From the NCBI GenBank assembly GCA_045537235.1, contig JAZSPB010000033.1, positions 41,338 through 105,337 of the forward strand: a DNA stretch of 64,000 bases, read 5' to 3'. How positions within the stretch are numbered: the first letter of the stretch is position 1; each line of letters begins with the position of its first letter. A program made the translations under genes and the position numbers. The notes under the pieces were generated by a model, which was not told where the DNA came from, did no database searches, and saw nothing but the letters and a program-made list of their open reading frames with translations. Origin of the DNA: RGIG8775 sp045537235. GTDB lineage: Bacteria > Bacillota > Clostridia > Oscillospirales > CAG-272. Below are positions 25,433 to 36,600 of this stretch, piece after piece.

Positions 25433-27004
25433 ATGAAAAAGATTTTGAAAAGCCTGTTTTCTTTTTCTCTGCTTCTGATTCTTTCGGTTTCGGTTGTGGC
25501 TTGCGGCGGTGGGGGAGAAAATACGTCTACCGAGACCGAAGCGGATGACAGAGCGGTCTACACCATTGGAGTGGTAGATTATTTGGGCAATGTTCCTGAG
25601 GTGGATGTGCTGATTGAGGTGAAAAAGGACGGTGCCACGGTCGGTATGAAAAAAGCAGACACCAACGGACAGGTGGCGTTTGAATTGGAGAAAGGGGATT
25701 ATACCTTTGTGCCCACGGCCGCTAAAGGGAATTTTTATTACGACGCTGACAGTTGCACACTGTCTGCGGAAAAGACGGAAGCCTGTGTGACGTTGTACAG
25801 TGTTGCGGGTGAAAAGCAGACGATCTATCCTTATTTTGAAAGAGAGGGAGATCGTATTGAATACGGTGCGGCAACGGTTTCCGAGGGGGCAACCCATGTG
25901 GAGATCGATCGCACAGACATGGCTTACTATGTGTTTGCTCCTACGCGTGGGGGTGTATATAAGATCAGTTACATCAGCGAGAAAGAGTTGACTCTCGGTT
26001 ACTTCGGAGATGCCAATGTGGTATTGACCGAAAGTGCTGCAAGGGTAGAAGACCGATCCTTTGAGATCGAAGTTCAAAATGGAAGCGTAGGCACCGATGG
26101 CGGTGGAACCTTGCGAATGGTTGTCGGTCTTGGTTCTGCCGAGGCAAAGGATGCCATTCTTGTGATCGAACGAGTCGGTGACCCTGCTCAAACCATGGGA
26201 TGGACAGATGTATTGGCGACTCAGCTCCCTCAAAATTACGAAAAGACCGATTATCTCAACCATGAGTTGGTCAATGTCAGCATTATTGATCCTGCTGTTA
26301 AGGTCGTGTATAATTCGGCTGACGGATACTACCATTACGGTAGCGAAAACGGCCCTGTTGTATATGTCAGAATCAGCTCTGCCGGTCCTTATTTGGCATC
26401 CTTTACCGAGATATGCGAAACGACAAGACTTTACAAACTGTTCTATGACGAAAAGGGCGAGCTGATCAAAAAGGAAAGCTATAACGAGTTGATAGCCGCG
26501 TATGCCGCAATTTGCGATGGGAACGGTGTTTGCCCCCTGACCGACGAGATCATCCGTATGATCAAAAACAATGCCGAACAGATGAAGTGGTGGGATTTCA
26601 GCGAGTCGGGCAACAACATCTTTGGTCCCGATATGGACGGCAATGAGTCGGGGGTTACCGAGAGTAATCTTGTCAAGGAAAATGCGTGGATGTTCGTTTG
26701 TTGCTATGTGAATCAGTTTGTTTACGGCGGCGATCTGGCTATCAATGTTGCTGTATCTTCTACCGCCGAGTACTCTGCCATCGTCAAGGCGGGAGAACCC
26801 CTCAATTTTAAGGCGGGAACCAAAGCAACACTGACCGTCAAGGATGCACAAGGGTTGACTGTCAATTACAACGGTCAATCATATACCGCCAATGCCGACG
26901 GTGTTATTGAGGTTCTTATGGATGCGGAAAAGGTAACCTTTACCGTGTCAAGTGCGACCGAAAAGGCATTTACCTTCACTTTTGTTGAGTACATTCCCGA
27001 ATAA
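25433..27004 (+). CDS. Lipoprotein with CnaB-like domain and one 'DGYYH' module
   Basis: 523 residues. Lipobox VVA-C24 followed by GGGGENTSTETEADD. Residues ~40-125 form a prealbumin-like beta domain (DTNGQVAFELEKGDYTF). Residues ~130-260 form a beta-rich PPC-like domain (YYVFAPTRGGVYKISY). The DGYYH module runs ~290-434 (ADGYYHYGSENGP ... LTDEIIRMIKN ... NAWMFVCCYVNQF). A C-terminal beta domain with AGEPLNFKAG and lysine/threonine-rich strands (~445-523) ends the protein. No thioredoxin domain is present. It follows the 959-residue lipoprotein by 100 bases on the same strand and shares its architecture minus the thioredoxin part, so it looks like a paralogue expressed with it. Function unknown. 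Ribosome site aggag before the ATG. Confidence 0.85.
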   Translation: MKKILKSLFSFSLLLILSVSVVACGGGGENTSTETEADDRAVYTIGVVDYLGNVPEVDVLIEVKKDGATVGMKKADTNGQVAFELEKGDYTFVPTAAKGNFYYDADSCTLSAEKTEACVTLYSVAGEKQTIYPYFEREGDRIEYGAATVSEGATHVEIDRTDMAYYVFAPTRGGVYKISYISEKELTLGYFGDANVVLTESAARVEDRSFEIEVQNGSVGTDGGGTLRMVVGLGSAEAKDAILVIERVGDPAQTMGWTDVLATQLPQNYEKTDYLNHELVNVSIIDPAVKVVYNSADGYYHYGSENGPVVYVRISSAGPYLASFTEICETTRLYKLFYDEKGELIKKESYNELIAAYAAICDGNGVCPLTDEIIRMIKNNAEQMKWWDFSESGNNIFGPDMDGNESGVTESNLVKENAWMFVCCYVNQFVYGGDLAINVAVSSTAEYSAIVKAGEPLNFKAGTKATLTVKDAQGLTVNYNGQSYTANADGVIEVLMDAEKVTFTVSSATEKAFTFTFVEYIPE

Positions 27005-27047
27005 TTTTGACATATGTGTCGGAAAATGTGAATTTTTGAAAAATATA

Positions 27048-27076
27048 TTGCAAAACGCTCATGAAAATGATATAAT
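27048..27076 (+). promoter_or_regulatory. Sigma-A promoter of the 156-residue lipoprotein
   Basis: TTGCAA (27048-27053), 17-base spacer, extended -10 TGA-TATAAT (27071-27076). About 65 bases before the ATG. Confidence 0.78.
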
Positions 27077-27140
27077 AAACAATGTATTCGGTCGTCAAAA
27101 CAAGATTTTTGACGCAAACTTATGATAATGGAGGATCCCT

Positions 27141-27611
27141 ATGAAAAAGAAAGTATTGATCGCCCTGCTTTTGTGTCTTGCACTGTGCATGACAGTATTT
27201 GCTGTGTCCTGCGGCAGCGGCGGAAACGATGAGTCCGAGAGCGAGACCTCTCAAAAGGATACCACGTCCGATTCCGATAAAGAGACTGAAACCGAAACAG
27301 AGACCGAAGCATCCGATAAGGTTACCTTCACCGTGACGATCAAGGATCAAGACGGCAACCCCATTCAGGGTGTCGAGGTACAGATCTGTGTTGACGGTAT
27401 TTGCAAGAAGCCCAATGCCACCGATGCAAACGGAGTGGTTTCCTTCAGCATGACCGATCCCGGTGACAGCACCCTTTCGTTGCAGATCAATGCCGATCCC
27501 AGCCCCGTTGGTTACGAATATCCCAATGAAAAGATTGCCATTGATAAGGATCAGACCGAGATCAATGTTACTCTGAACAAGCTTACACAAACACTGTATT
27601 TAAATTCTTAA
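27141..27611 (+). CDS. Small lipoprotein with a single CnaB/prealbumin-like domain
   Basis: 156 residues. Lipobox AVS-C24, then an acidic S/E/T/D linker (residues 25-62) and one beta domain (VTFTVTIKDQDGNPIQGVEVQ, TDANGVVSFSM) of the carboxypeptidase-regulatory/CnaB type. This is the minimal form of the N-terminal half of its two upstream neighbours. It keeps two cysteines in the domain (VQICVDGICKK) that could form a disulfide, an obvious candidate client for the adjacent thioredoxin proteins. It has its own promoter and a strong terminator. Start supported by GGAGG. Function unknown. Confidence 0.85.
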   Translation: MKKKVLIALLLCLALCMTVFAVSCGSGGNDESESETSQKDTTSDSDKETETETETEASDKVTFTVTIKDQDGNPIQGVEVQICVDGICKKPNATDANGVVSFSMTDPGDSTLSLQINADPSPVGYEYPNEKIAIDKDQTEINVTLNKLTQTLYLNS

Positions 27612-27615
27612 ACAG

Positions 27616-27653
27616 AAATGCCGTATGGAAACACCCTCCATACGGCATTTTTT
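27616..27653 (+). terminator. Intrinsic terminator after the small lipoprotein
   Basis: Perfect 13-base stem (27617-27629 and 27637-27649; core ATGCCGTATGGA) with a 7-base loop and a T-run to 27653. It probably also helps end the convergent operon. Confidence 0.92.
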
Positions 27654-27770
27654 GCTAATAAACAGGCGGAGCCTTTTCACAAGTATCCTCGCGTTTAAGA
27701 TGCGGAAACATCTTTAGAAACGAAGGAACCCCTTTGAAAAAGCTCCGCTGAATTTTTAAAAGAAGCAGAG

Positions 27771-29375
27771 TTAATTCATCTTTTGGAGTTGGGTATCTAT
27801 GACATTTTTGAGTTCGTCATAGGTAACATCGCGCAACAAGGTGGCGATGATCACACCGTTCTCGTCAAGGATCAAGGTGATGGGATAATAGTCGGTGCCG
27901 CCCAACGTGGTGAAATATTTGTCGGCGGAATAACGGTCATTGGGATCCGACAGCTCGTCTTTTCCGAACAGAATAAGCGAGTCCTTGTAGTTTTCCTCTA
28001 CATAGGCGGGGGCGGTATCAAAATCAAGATGAGTGTGCACTGCAACAACGGTAACATTGTCCGCGTATTCGGTGGCAATGCGGTCGAAGTAGGGAAGCTC
28101 CTTGACACAGCCGCCGCACCAAGTTCCCCAGAAGTTGATGACCGTGATCTTTCCGTCGTTCTCGGCAGGATTGAAGGTTTGACCGGTAAAACCGTTCTCG
28201 TCAAACAACGGGATGTCGTATCCGTAGCACTCTTTTCCGACGGTGTTTCCAAGCTCCTTGCCGGAGGGGGGATTTTCCGTGTCTGTATTTTCTGTCTCGT
28301 CATCAATGGGCGGCGTGACGGAGGAGGACTTGTTGATGAAATTATAGTAGAGCAAGGCGCTCGCCAACAGTGCTGTCATCAGAATGGCAACCACCGTTTT
28401 AACCAAACGGTTGCGCTTGCTGATCTTCTCGGTCTGGGCGCGGAAATCTTGCTTGGCGATCTCGATCTGTTCTGCATCGGCTCCTTCGGGTGTTTCAAAC
28501 TCTGTCGGAACGATGAAGGGCTTGGAACCCTTCCAACGAATCGCGCTTGTGGGGCAAACGCTGATGCACTCGCCACAACTGATACATTCGTGGTCACCGA
28601 CGTGCTTGATATCCATTTGGCACTTGGCATGGCAGAGCCCACAGGAGATGCATTTGGACTTTTCCAGCTTTATGCCGAAAACCGAGATCTTATTGAATAG
28701 ACCGTACAAAGCCCCCAGTGGGCAGAAGAAACGGCAGAAGAAACGGAAGATAAAGACCGAACCGACAAGGAAACTGACCATCAAAACGAACTTCCACGTG
28801 AATAGCGGTCCCAGCATGGAGAGCATTCCCGAATTCACCTTGTTGGACAGTAGCCCGAACGCACCTTCAAGTGTTCCGGCAGGACATATGTACTTGCAAA
28901 ATGCGGGGAGGGGAACCTTCCGCAGCCCGTACATGATAGGAACGATAATAACAAAGAAGACCAAAAGGACGTATTTGAAATATGACAGGACTCTTGTCAC
29001 CCGTGTCTTTTTCAGCTTTGGCGTCTTTATTTTGTGAAACAATTCCTGTATCAGACCGAAAGGGCAGAGAAAACCGCAGATGAAGCGCCCAAGCAGGATT
29101 CCATAAAGTAAAAGGATGCCAAGAACATAATAGGGGATACGCTTTTGGGTATTGCCCAGCGCATTTTGCAACGATCCGAGCGGACAAGCGCCCGATGCTC
29201 CCGGGCAAGAATAGCAGTTCAAGCCGGGGGTGCAAACATTTTTTAGAGGTCCCTTGTAGATTTCACCGTTGATAAAGCCTTTGATGTTGGCATTGAACAA
29301 CAGTGCGGCATAAAGCTGGATCAGCTTGCGCTTGGAGGGCATCAGTGACTTGATCTTTTTCGCAATTTTTTCCAT
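27771..29375 (-). CDS. NapH-like membrane polyferredoxin fused to a thioredoxin domain
   Basis: 534 residues. The N-terminal two thirds is a 4Fe-4S membrane protein of the NapH/NosR type. In-membrane cysteine motifs are CGFLCPFG, CKYICPAG and CRFFCPLG, with an N-terminal Cys-rich loop CTPGLNCYSCPGASGACPLG. A cytosolic two-cluster ferredoxin domain follows (CISCGLCHAKC and CISCGECISVCP, residues ~240-290). One more membrane segment (~330-350) leads to a C-terminal TlpA-like thioredoxin domain with active site W-C420-G-G-C423. The implied topology puts the ferredoxin inside and the thioredoxin outside, so electrons could pass across the membrane to extracytoplasmic disulfides, replacing CcdA/DsbD. 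It is the second gene of an operon, 3 bases after the CXXC protein. Confidence 0.88.
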   Translation of the reverse strand: MEKIAKKIKSLMPSKRKLIQLYAALLFNANIKGFINGEIYKGPLKNVCTPGLNCYSCPGASGACPLGSLQNALGNTQKRIPYYVLGILLLYGILLGRFICGFLCPFGLIQELFHKIKTPKLKKTRVTRVLSYFKYVLLVFFVIIVPIMYGLRKVPLPAFCKYICPAGTLEGAFGLLSNKVNSGMLSMLGPLFTWKFVLMVSFLVGSVFIFRFFCRFFCPLGALYGLFNKISVFGIKLEKSKCISCGLCHAKCQMDIKHVGDHECISCGECISVCPTSAIRWKGSKPFIVPTEFETPEGADAEQIEIAKQDFRAQTEKISKRNRLVKTVVAILMTALLASALLYYNFINKSSSVTPPIDDETENTDTENPPSGKELGNTVGKECYGYDIPLFDENGFTGQTFNPAENDGKITVINFWGTWCGGCVKELPYFDRIATEYADNVTVVAVHTHLDFDTAPAYVEENYKDSLILFGKDELSDPNDRYSADKYFTTLGGTDYYPITLILDENGVIIATLLRDVTYDELKNVIDTQLQKMN

Positions 29376-29378
29376 GTT

Positions 29379-30158
29379 TTACCCCAATCCTATGCACTCG
29401 GTACAGATTTTGATCGCTTTTTGAACCACATCGCTCGCACCGCCGTTGATGATTCCGACGATCAAGAATATTACACCGATGCCAAGAAGGATTCCGCGCA
29501 CAACATTGGCGAAACGCGGATTCTCGGTAACAGGAGCACGAGGCGACGATTTTGCATTTTGACCCTCAAGAGCACTTTTGATCAGCGCGATTTCGCGGTT
29601 TATGCTTGCTTTGTTTATAAAGCAAAGAGCAATGGAGAAGACAAAGGGAAACGCAAGATTGATCAGAACCGCAAGTGTGCCCACGAGAATTTCTCGGTTG
29701 GCATCAGCGGCGGGAAAGTTGTTTTTGTTCAGTACATAGATCAGCGCAAGTGCCGAACCGATGACGTAAAGACAAATGGCAACATAGAGCAAAACCCGAC
29801 GCAAAAAACGTTGTTTTCGGATATCCTCGACGATGTGAGGGTCGCAATTGTTCCGATCCAACTTTGCATACAGTCTTGCGAGCGTTTCTTCGGGGGATAT
29901 TTTTGCTTTGATCTTTCTCTTTTCAAGGGGAAGTGCAATCGAGAGAATCACCCCACCAACCACCCAAATCAAGCACAAATACACAGGGAAGGAAATGGCG
30001 GAAAAGTGTTCGCTTATGCTTTCACGGGAGAACAGCCGATCACCGCTTTTATAGATGTCCACGCAAGATGAGATCAGCAACACTCCTACCACGATCACAA
30101 GCAGACTTAAAACCGCAGAGTAGGCTATGTGAATTCGTTTGTTGGTCTTATTTGACAT
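29379..30158 (-). CDS. Membrane protein with C-terminal CXXC tail (CD1871A-like end)
   Basis: 259 residues with five or six predicted membrane segments (for example LSLLVIVVGVLLISSC, FPVYLCLIWVVGGVILSIAL, VLLYVAICLYVIGSALALIY, VLINLAFPFVFSIALCF) and a soluble basic segment between the second and third. The last 40 residues (GILLGIGVIFLIVGIINGG, then ICTECIGLG) resemble the short CD1871A-type CXXC proteins of Clostridia, which occur near similar ferredoxin/thioredoxin genes. Here that unit is fused to a larger membrane protein. The CTEC at the extreme C-terminus suits a thiol relay or cluster ligand next to the polyferredoxin-thioredoxin fusion downstream. Start supported by AAAGGACC. Function is inferred from context only. 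Confidence 0.7.
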   Translation of the reverse strand: MSNKTNKRIHIAYSAVLSLLVIVVGVLLISSCVDIYKSGDRLFSRESISEHFSAISFPVYLCLIWVVGGVILSIALPLEKRKIKAKISPEETLARLYAKLDRNNCDPHIVEDIRKQRFLRRVLLYVAICLYVIGSALALIYVLNKNNFPAADANREILVGTLAVLINLAFPFVFSIALCFINKASINREIALIKSALEGQNAKSSPRAPVTENPRFANVVRGILLGIGVIFLIVGIINGGASDVVQKAIKICTECIGLG

Positions 30159-30383
30159 ATTTGCGGTCCTTTCTTGTTTTTTACAGTTAAGGCGTCTTCG
30201 GTAAATAGGATGCTTGGCGCGAGGGCTTGTCGCTCTTTGGGAAAGCGTTGCGAACTTTTTTGCTCCGTGTTTTCCGTGATGTTGAGGGACTATCTTGGAA
30301 AACTTGCTTTAAACTTTTGAAAAAATCGAAGTAAAAAAGAACGATATCCCACACCGACGGGCGCTTTTCGATAAATCATAATT

Positions 30384-30413
30384 ATTATAGCATAAAACAT
30401 GGAATAAAGTCAA
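30384..30413 (-). promoter_or_regulatory. Promoter of the CXXC/polyferredoxin operon
   Basis: Minus strand: TTGACT (30413-30408), 18-base spacer, extended -10 TGC-TATAAT (30389-30384). Leader of about 218 bases. Confidence 0.72.
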
Positions 30414-30588
30414 GAGCCTGGTGAAAGGAATGCGAGTTCGCTTCCCGGAAAGATTTTCTGTTTCTTGTTTTGTGAATACACTTTGAATTTTTTGGAAATT
30501 TTTAAAAATCGCAGCAGAAGGGGGTTAAGATTTCTCTGTTGTTGTCAGTGGTGGAATGTAAGAAAATCATTCTTTTTGCGCGAAATGC

Positions 30589-30617
30589 TTGCTTTTTTTA
30601 ATAGAATGTGATATAAT
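30589..30617 (+). promoter_or_regulatory. Promoter of the giant subtilisin gene
   Basis: TTGCTT (30589-30594), 17-base spacer, extended -10 TGA-TATAAT (30612-30617), 70 bases before the ATG. Confidence 0.75.
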
Positions 30618-30686
30618 GTTTAAGTATGTTTTGGACTATGTGCGAATTGACTTGTTAAATAAATTGTAGAAAGGCTATTTTTTTCA

Positions 30687-33600
30687 ATGAAAACCAAAGT
30701 ATTCAAAAGAGTATCGTTCAGTGTGATGGTGATATTGCTCATGCTGACGGTTCTCCTCTCCAGTGCCGGTGTCGGCCAATTCACCGCGTCTGCGGCGGAA
30801 TATATTCGTCAGTTTAGCGGTGAACTTAACACCAATATCAAGGACTATTTTGACAGCTCCGCGATATATCGGTTGCCGGATACCGTCAAGGCGGATGACC
30901 GAATTTCGGTGATCGTGAGCTTGGATAACCCTGCCATTATTGATGCGTACAATAAGACCGACAAGACTTTGTCCGTCGGTGAGTATGCCCTGACGGATGA
31001 GGCGCAGGCTATCCGTGATCGCAACGGTGCCGATAGGAAAGCGATTCTTGCGGCACTTGACGAAAAAGACATCGACTATGCGGCAGGCGCAAATTATGCG
31101 ACGGTTCTCAGCGGTTTTGAGATCGTGATCGAGGCGAGAGATTTTGAGTCGGTGGTCAAATCGTTGGGCAGTGATGCCAAGGCGATCGTCGGTGAAGTTT
31201 ACAATGTTGCCGAGACCCAGTTGGTCGAAAACAAAGTCAATTTTGACGAGGCTACGGGTATTTTCGACAGTTCCGATTTTGCTTATGACGGTTCGGGAAT
31301 GCTGGTCGCCGTACTTGATACGGGTCTTGACTACACTCACTCCGCTTTCTCGATGGACAATTTTACGTCGAGTAAGCTGGCATTGACCAAAGAACAAGTA
31401 GCCGCCCTGATCGCGGACACCAAGGCAAGCAGCCTTATGGAGGGACTCAACGCAGATGATGTGTATGTCAGCGACAAAGTTCCTTTCTCGTTCGACTATG
31501 CAGACGAGGATTCTGATGTCTATTCTCTTCACAACAACCACGGTACTCACGTGTCGGGTGTGATCGTCGGTAAGGATGACACCATTACGGGTGTGGCTCC
31601 CAACGCACAGCTTGTCTCCATGAAGATCTTCTCGGATATTCGCGAGACGGCATATACCTCTTGGATCCTTTCGGCATTGGAGGACTGCGTGATCCTCGGT
31701 GTTGACGTGATCAATATGTCGCTGGGTACGGCTTGCGGATTCAGTCGCGAAATGGACAAAGAGGCTGTTACGGGTGTTTACGATAAGATCCGTGAGATGG
31801 GTATCAGCTTGGTGGTTGCGGCTTCCAACAGCTTCAACTCGGCTTACGGCTCGGAGAAGAACGGTAACCTTGGTTTGACATCCAACCCCGATACCTCGAC
31901 GGTTGGTTCCCCCTCTACATATGACGGTGCCATGTCGGTTGCGTCCATCAACGGCGTTAAGACCCCCTATTTGCTGTTTGGCGATCAGATCATCTATTTC
32001 GATGAATCCACCAATGCCGCAACAAAGGAAAATAATTTCTTCGAAGCGATTCTGCCCGAGGGCGTGGATTCCAAGGATTTTGAATTTGTCACCATTCCCG
32101 GTGCCGGTCGTGAGGCTGACTATATGGGTATGGATGTGGCAGGCAAGATCGTGCTGGTCGAGCGCGGATTCAATACCTTTGAAGAAAAGGCCAATGCCGC
32201 TCAGAAGAACGGTGCGGCCGGTGTGATCATTTACAACAATGTGTCCGGAGATATCAAGATGAACGTCGGTACGGCAACTGTTCCCGTCTGTTCCATTAAG
32301 CAGGATGACGGAGAGATGCTTGCCGCGCAAAAGACCGGCACGATCAAGATCAGCCGTTCACAGACCTCGGGTCCCTTCATGTCGGACTTCTCGTCTTGGG
32401 GACCCACTCCCGATCTTGGCATCAAGCCCGAGATCACGGCGCACGGTGGAAACATTCTGTCTGCGGTTACAGGTGGCAGCTATGACCGACTTTCGGGAAC
32501 GTCCATGGCCTGTCCCAACATGGCGGGTGTGATCACGTTGCTTCGCCAGCACGTCATGAATGCGTACCCCGAGATCGCGAACGATCCCGTTGAGGTCAAC
32601 GCGAGAGTCAATCGTTTGCTCATGTCCACAGCGGATATCGTTATCAACACCAACGGCTTGCCCTATGCCGTCAGAAAGCAGGGCGCGGGTCTTGCCAATC
32701 TGGTCAGTGCCAGCACCACTCCCGCATACATTTTGACTTATGACAGAGAAGACGGCTCGGTGATGGATAAGTCCAAGATCGAGCTTGGTGATGACCCTGC
32801 TAAAACCGGTGTGTATACCCTCGTTTTCTCGATCCAAAACTTCAGTTCTTCTTCGCTTTCCTATAAGCTTTCGGCTCATGTGATGACCGAAGGTGTCAGC
32901 GATACCAAAACCAGCCACGGCGATACTACCGTGACCGAGGATGGCTACAAGCTGGATGGTGCCACTGTTTCCTTTGTTGTAGAAAACGGAAGCAAGGATG
33001 GTGATACGGTTACGGTTGCAGGCGGAGCGACCGCCAAGGTGACCGTGACTGTGACTTTGAGTGACAGCGATAAGGCTTACCTTGATACATCCTTTGAAAA
33101 CGGTATGTATGTTGAAGGCTTTGTGGTCTTGGATGCCGTTTCCGGCACCGAGATTGACCTCAGCGTTCCTTACCTTGCATTCTACGGTGATTGGACAGTA
33201 GCTCCTTTGTTTGATTTGGACTACTTTGAGACCAATGCCGATGAGTTGGATGATTCGATCGCTACCGAGGATAAGACACTTGCAGATGCTTATGCGACCC
33301 GTCCCGTCGGAGGCGTTTCCGAGGACTATGTAAGCTTCCTCGGTTCCTATTACTTCCTTCAGGATCCCTCTTCCACCAAGATCATTTCGGCGCAGAGAGA
33401 TTATATCGCGCTTTCCAACGTGGAGGGAACGGTGCATTCGCTTCGTTTCGTTTGGACAGGTCTCCTTCGTAATGCCGAGCGTATCGAGGTTACGATTGTC
33501 GATGATGCAACGGGCGAGGTTGTGTTTGAAACGGTGGATGATGATGTTCGCAAATCCTATGGCGACGGCGGTTCCATCTATCCTGCCAATGTCGAGATCG

Positions 33601-36600
33601 AATTTGACGCAGGAGAGCACAATCTCAAGAACAATACCGAATACACCGTTCGTTTGGTCGGTTACCTTGACTACGGTGACGGCGGTATTGAGACTAATAA
33701 AAAGAATGTATTTGAGTTCCCCTTGGTAGCGGACTTTGAAGCGCCTGCGGTTACCGACTGTGAGTTTTATACCGAGTATGACAGAGATTTGAAGAAGAAT
33801 CGTCTGTTTGCTAAAATGGCAGTCTATGACAACCATTACACCATGGCAATGATGATCGGTTACGTTGCCACCGATGTGGACTCCGAGGGTACCGTGAGCT
33901 ATGAGCTCAAGTCCTTTGACAGCTACTTGACTCCCGTGTACTCGGTACGCGACGGCGTTACCTATGTTGAATATGAATTGACCGATCATATTCAGGATAT
34001 CAAGAACAATGCAACCCACAAGAACACCTTTACGGTTGCTTGCTACGATTATGCGCTCAACGAAGCCACCTACGAGATCTCACTTCCCGATGAATATATT
34101 GACTTCTATTTTGAGGAGTCCGAGATCACCATGAGTCCCAACGAGTTGTACTCTCTTGCTCCCATGATGTATCCCGATACCGAGTGGGGAGAGTTGCTTC
34201 ACTACCATTCCTCCAATCCGTCGGTTGCCGCGGTAGTCAATGACAAGATCGTCGCCGTGGGTTCGGGTGTGGCTACCATCACCGCTTACGAGAAGAACGA
34301 TGACGGTACGAACGGAAAGTCCACCAAGATCAAGGTGTCCGTCCTCAAGGAAGGGGACGAGGGCTATCGGTATTACGATAAGCCGGTTGCCGATGTCTTT
34401 GAACTGGTAGGTTATGATACCCTCAAAGCCTACTATGTGCTCGACAGCGCCGAGCGTGAGTTGGGTGAAACAGGCGATTACCGTGTTCTGGATAAAAACT
34501 CGCTGGCTTTCTATCCTTCCGAGTCCATTCAGTTACATTATAAATTAGATGCCTATTTCCCCAAAACTACCGAGGTAGTATTTGAATCCAGTAACGAAAA
34601 GATCGTTACGATCTCCGATCAGGGTGTTATCGTCGCTCAAGCAGAAGGATTTGCTTCTATCACCGTTCGCGTTCTTATGGACGGAAAGAGTACTTATTAC
34701 TCGCAATCCCTTGATATTGAGGTCAAGGATCCTTTTATCACCACCGCGCCTTCGCTGACCCACTATTACGGTCTGGGCGGAGTGGTCGAGATTCCCGATA
34801 CACTGTTGATCACACAGATCGGACAGTACGCATTTTCCAACTATGAATACGTTCCCAAAACAGAGGATGATATTATCTCGGAGGACGAGCCCGATGCCAC
34901 CAAGATCATGTACATCGGTGACTCCACCATTACCAAGGTCATCATCCCCGAGGGAGTGAAGACCATTGGCCCATATGCCTTTGCCAATTTGACCGCTCTT
35001 CAGGAGGTCGTTCTTCCTTCAACCTTGGAGGCCATTGAGTACGGTGCCTTCTACGGCTGTACCGCGTTGAAAAAAGTGACGGGTATTGAAAACGTCATGC
35101 TGATCAATAAGGATGCTTTCTTCGGTTGTAACATCACGGGAACCCTGTCGCTGGATAATGCCCGCGCCGTAGGTGATTATGCCTTCGCGAATAATAAGAG
35201 TATCAAGGAGATCGTCCTTCCCGAGACCTTGCAGTCTATCGGGGCGTATGCCTTCTACGGCAATGCCAAGCTGGAAAAGGTAACGGTCAATGCTCAAAAA
35301 GTTAAGTACGGCCCCTACGTTTTTGCTGAATGCTCTTCTCTGAAAGAGATGTCTATGAATGCGAATGTTATCCCCGCCGGTGCTTTCTACGGCTCGGATA
35401 ATTTGGAAAAAGTTGTTATTGGAAAGGATGTTTCCTCCATCGGTGAGTTCGCATTCAGCGATACGGCCATCACTTCGTTTACCGTGGCCGCAGGGAACAC
35501 CACTTATAAAGCGCAGACCGATAAATCCTATCTGGTTTCCGCAGATGGCAAGACCTTGCTTCTTGTGGCACCTCGCGTGTCGGGTGAGTTCAAGTTGTCT
35601 GATTCGGGAATTACCACGGTGGGAAGAGGTGCATTCTCCTCCAACGGACGTTTGACCTCTATCGTATTGCCCTATGTGACCGTTCTTGAAGATTACGCTT
35701 TCGCTTATTGCGACAGAGTAGAAAAAATTGAGTTGGGTAAGCTGGCTCGCATCGGTGAGTATGCCTTCTTCCAAACCGGAATCACCGAGCTTCCCTCTCT
35801 TGACGGTGTTAAGGAGATCGGCAAATATGCCTTTGCCTATACGTCCATTACCTCGGTGAATATTCCCAACAACATGATAATCGGTGAAGGAGCCTTCTGC
35901 GAGTGCACCAAATTGACGACGGTCGTTATTGGTGACAACGTGACGGTCGGCAAGGCGGCATTCCTGCTTGACAGAGATGTGAACTGCCAGCTGATCCGCG
36001 ATCCCGATTATGCAGAAAAGTATTACAGCTTTGAGTATCTGTCTCCCATGACATCTCTTACGATTGGTAAGAATGTTGTGATCGGTGAGTCGGCCTTCAT
36101 GGGCGCTTCGAAGTTGGTCAGTGTAACACTGGGAGCAGGGGCAACCATTGGCGATCAGGCGTTCTACAATGCTTCTTCTCTTAAGAACATTGATCTTTCT
36201 AAGGTCATTTCCATCGGCAAGAGTGCTTTCTCGGGTGATGAGCTGTATATGTACGGTGACTCTAACCAGAACAGCTATGCGCTGGATGAAAACGGTCAGA
36301 TGGTTTTGAAATACTATGCTCCCAAGCTGGAGAAGGTCGATCTTTCGTCGGCAACGAGCCTTGGCGAGCAAGCCTTCCTTTACTGTAAAGATCTGGTTGA
36401 GGTCAAGCTTGGTGACGGCATTACCGAAATTGCCGCGATGACCTTCTACGAGTGTGATAATCTGAAGACTGTCAATTTGGATAAGGTTGTCACCGTCAGA
36501 AGCAATGCGTTCGTTCAGACGGCACTGACCAAGGCGGCACTTACAGCGGCTACGTTGGTTGAGAAGTATGCCTTTGTTTACTGCGAGGATCTGAAGGATG

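Larger units (their letters stand above)
30159..30686. other. Gene-free divergent control region of 528 bases
   Basis: Lies between the CXXC/polyferredoxin operon (-) and the giant subtilisin gene (+). It holds one promoter for each direction (30384-30413 minus, 30589-30617 plus). I saw no ORF or strong hairpin in the remainder. Confidence 0.65.
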
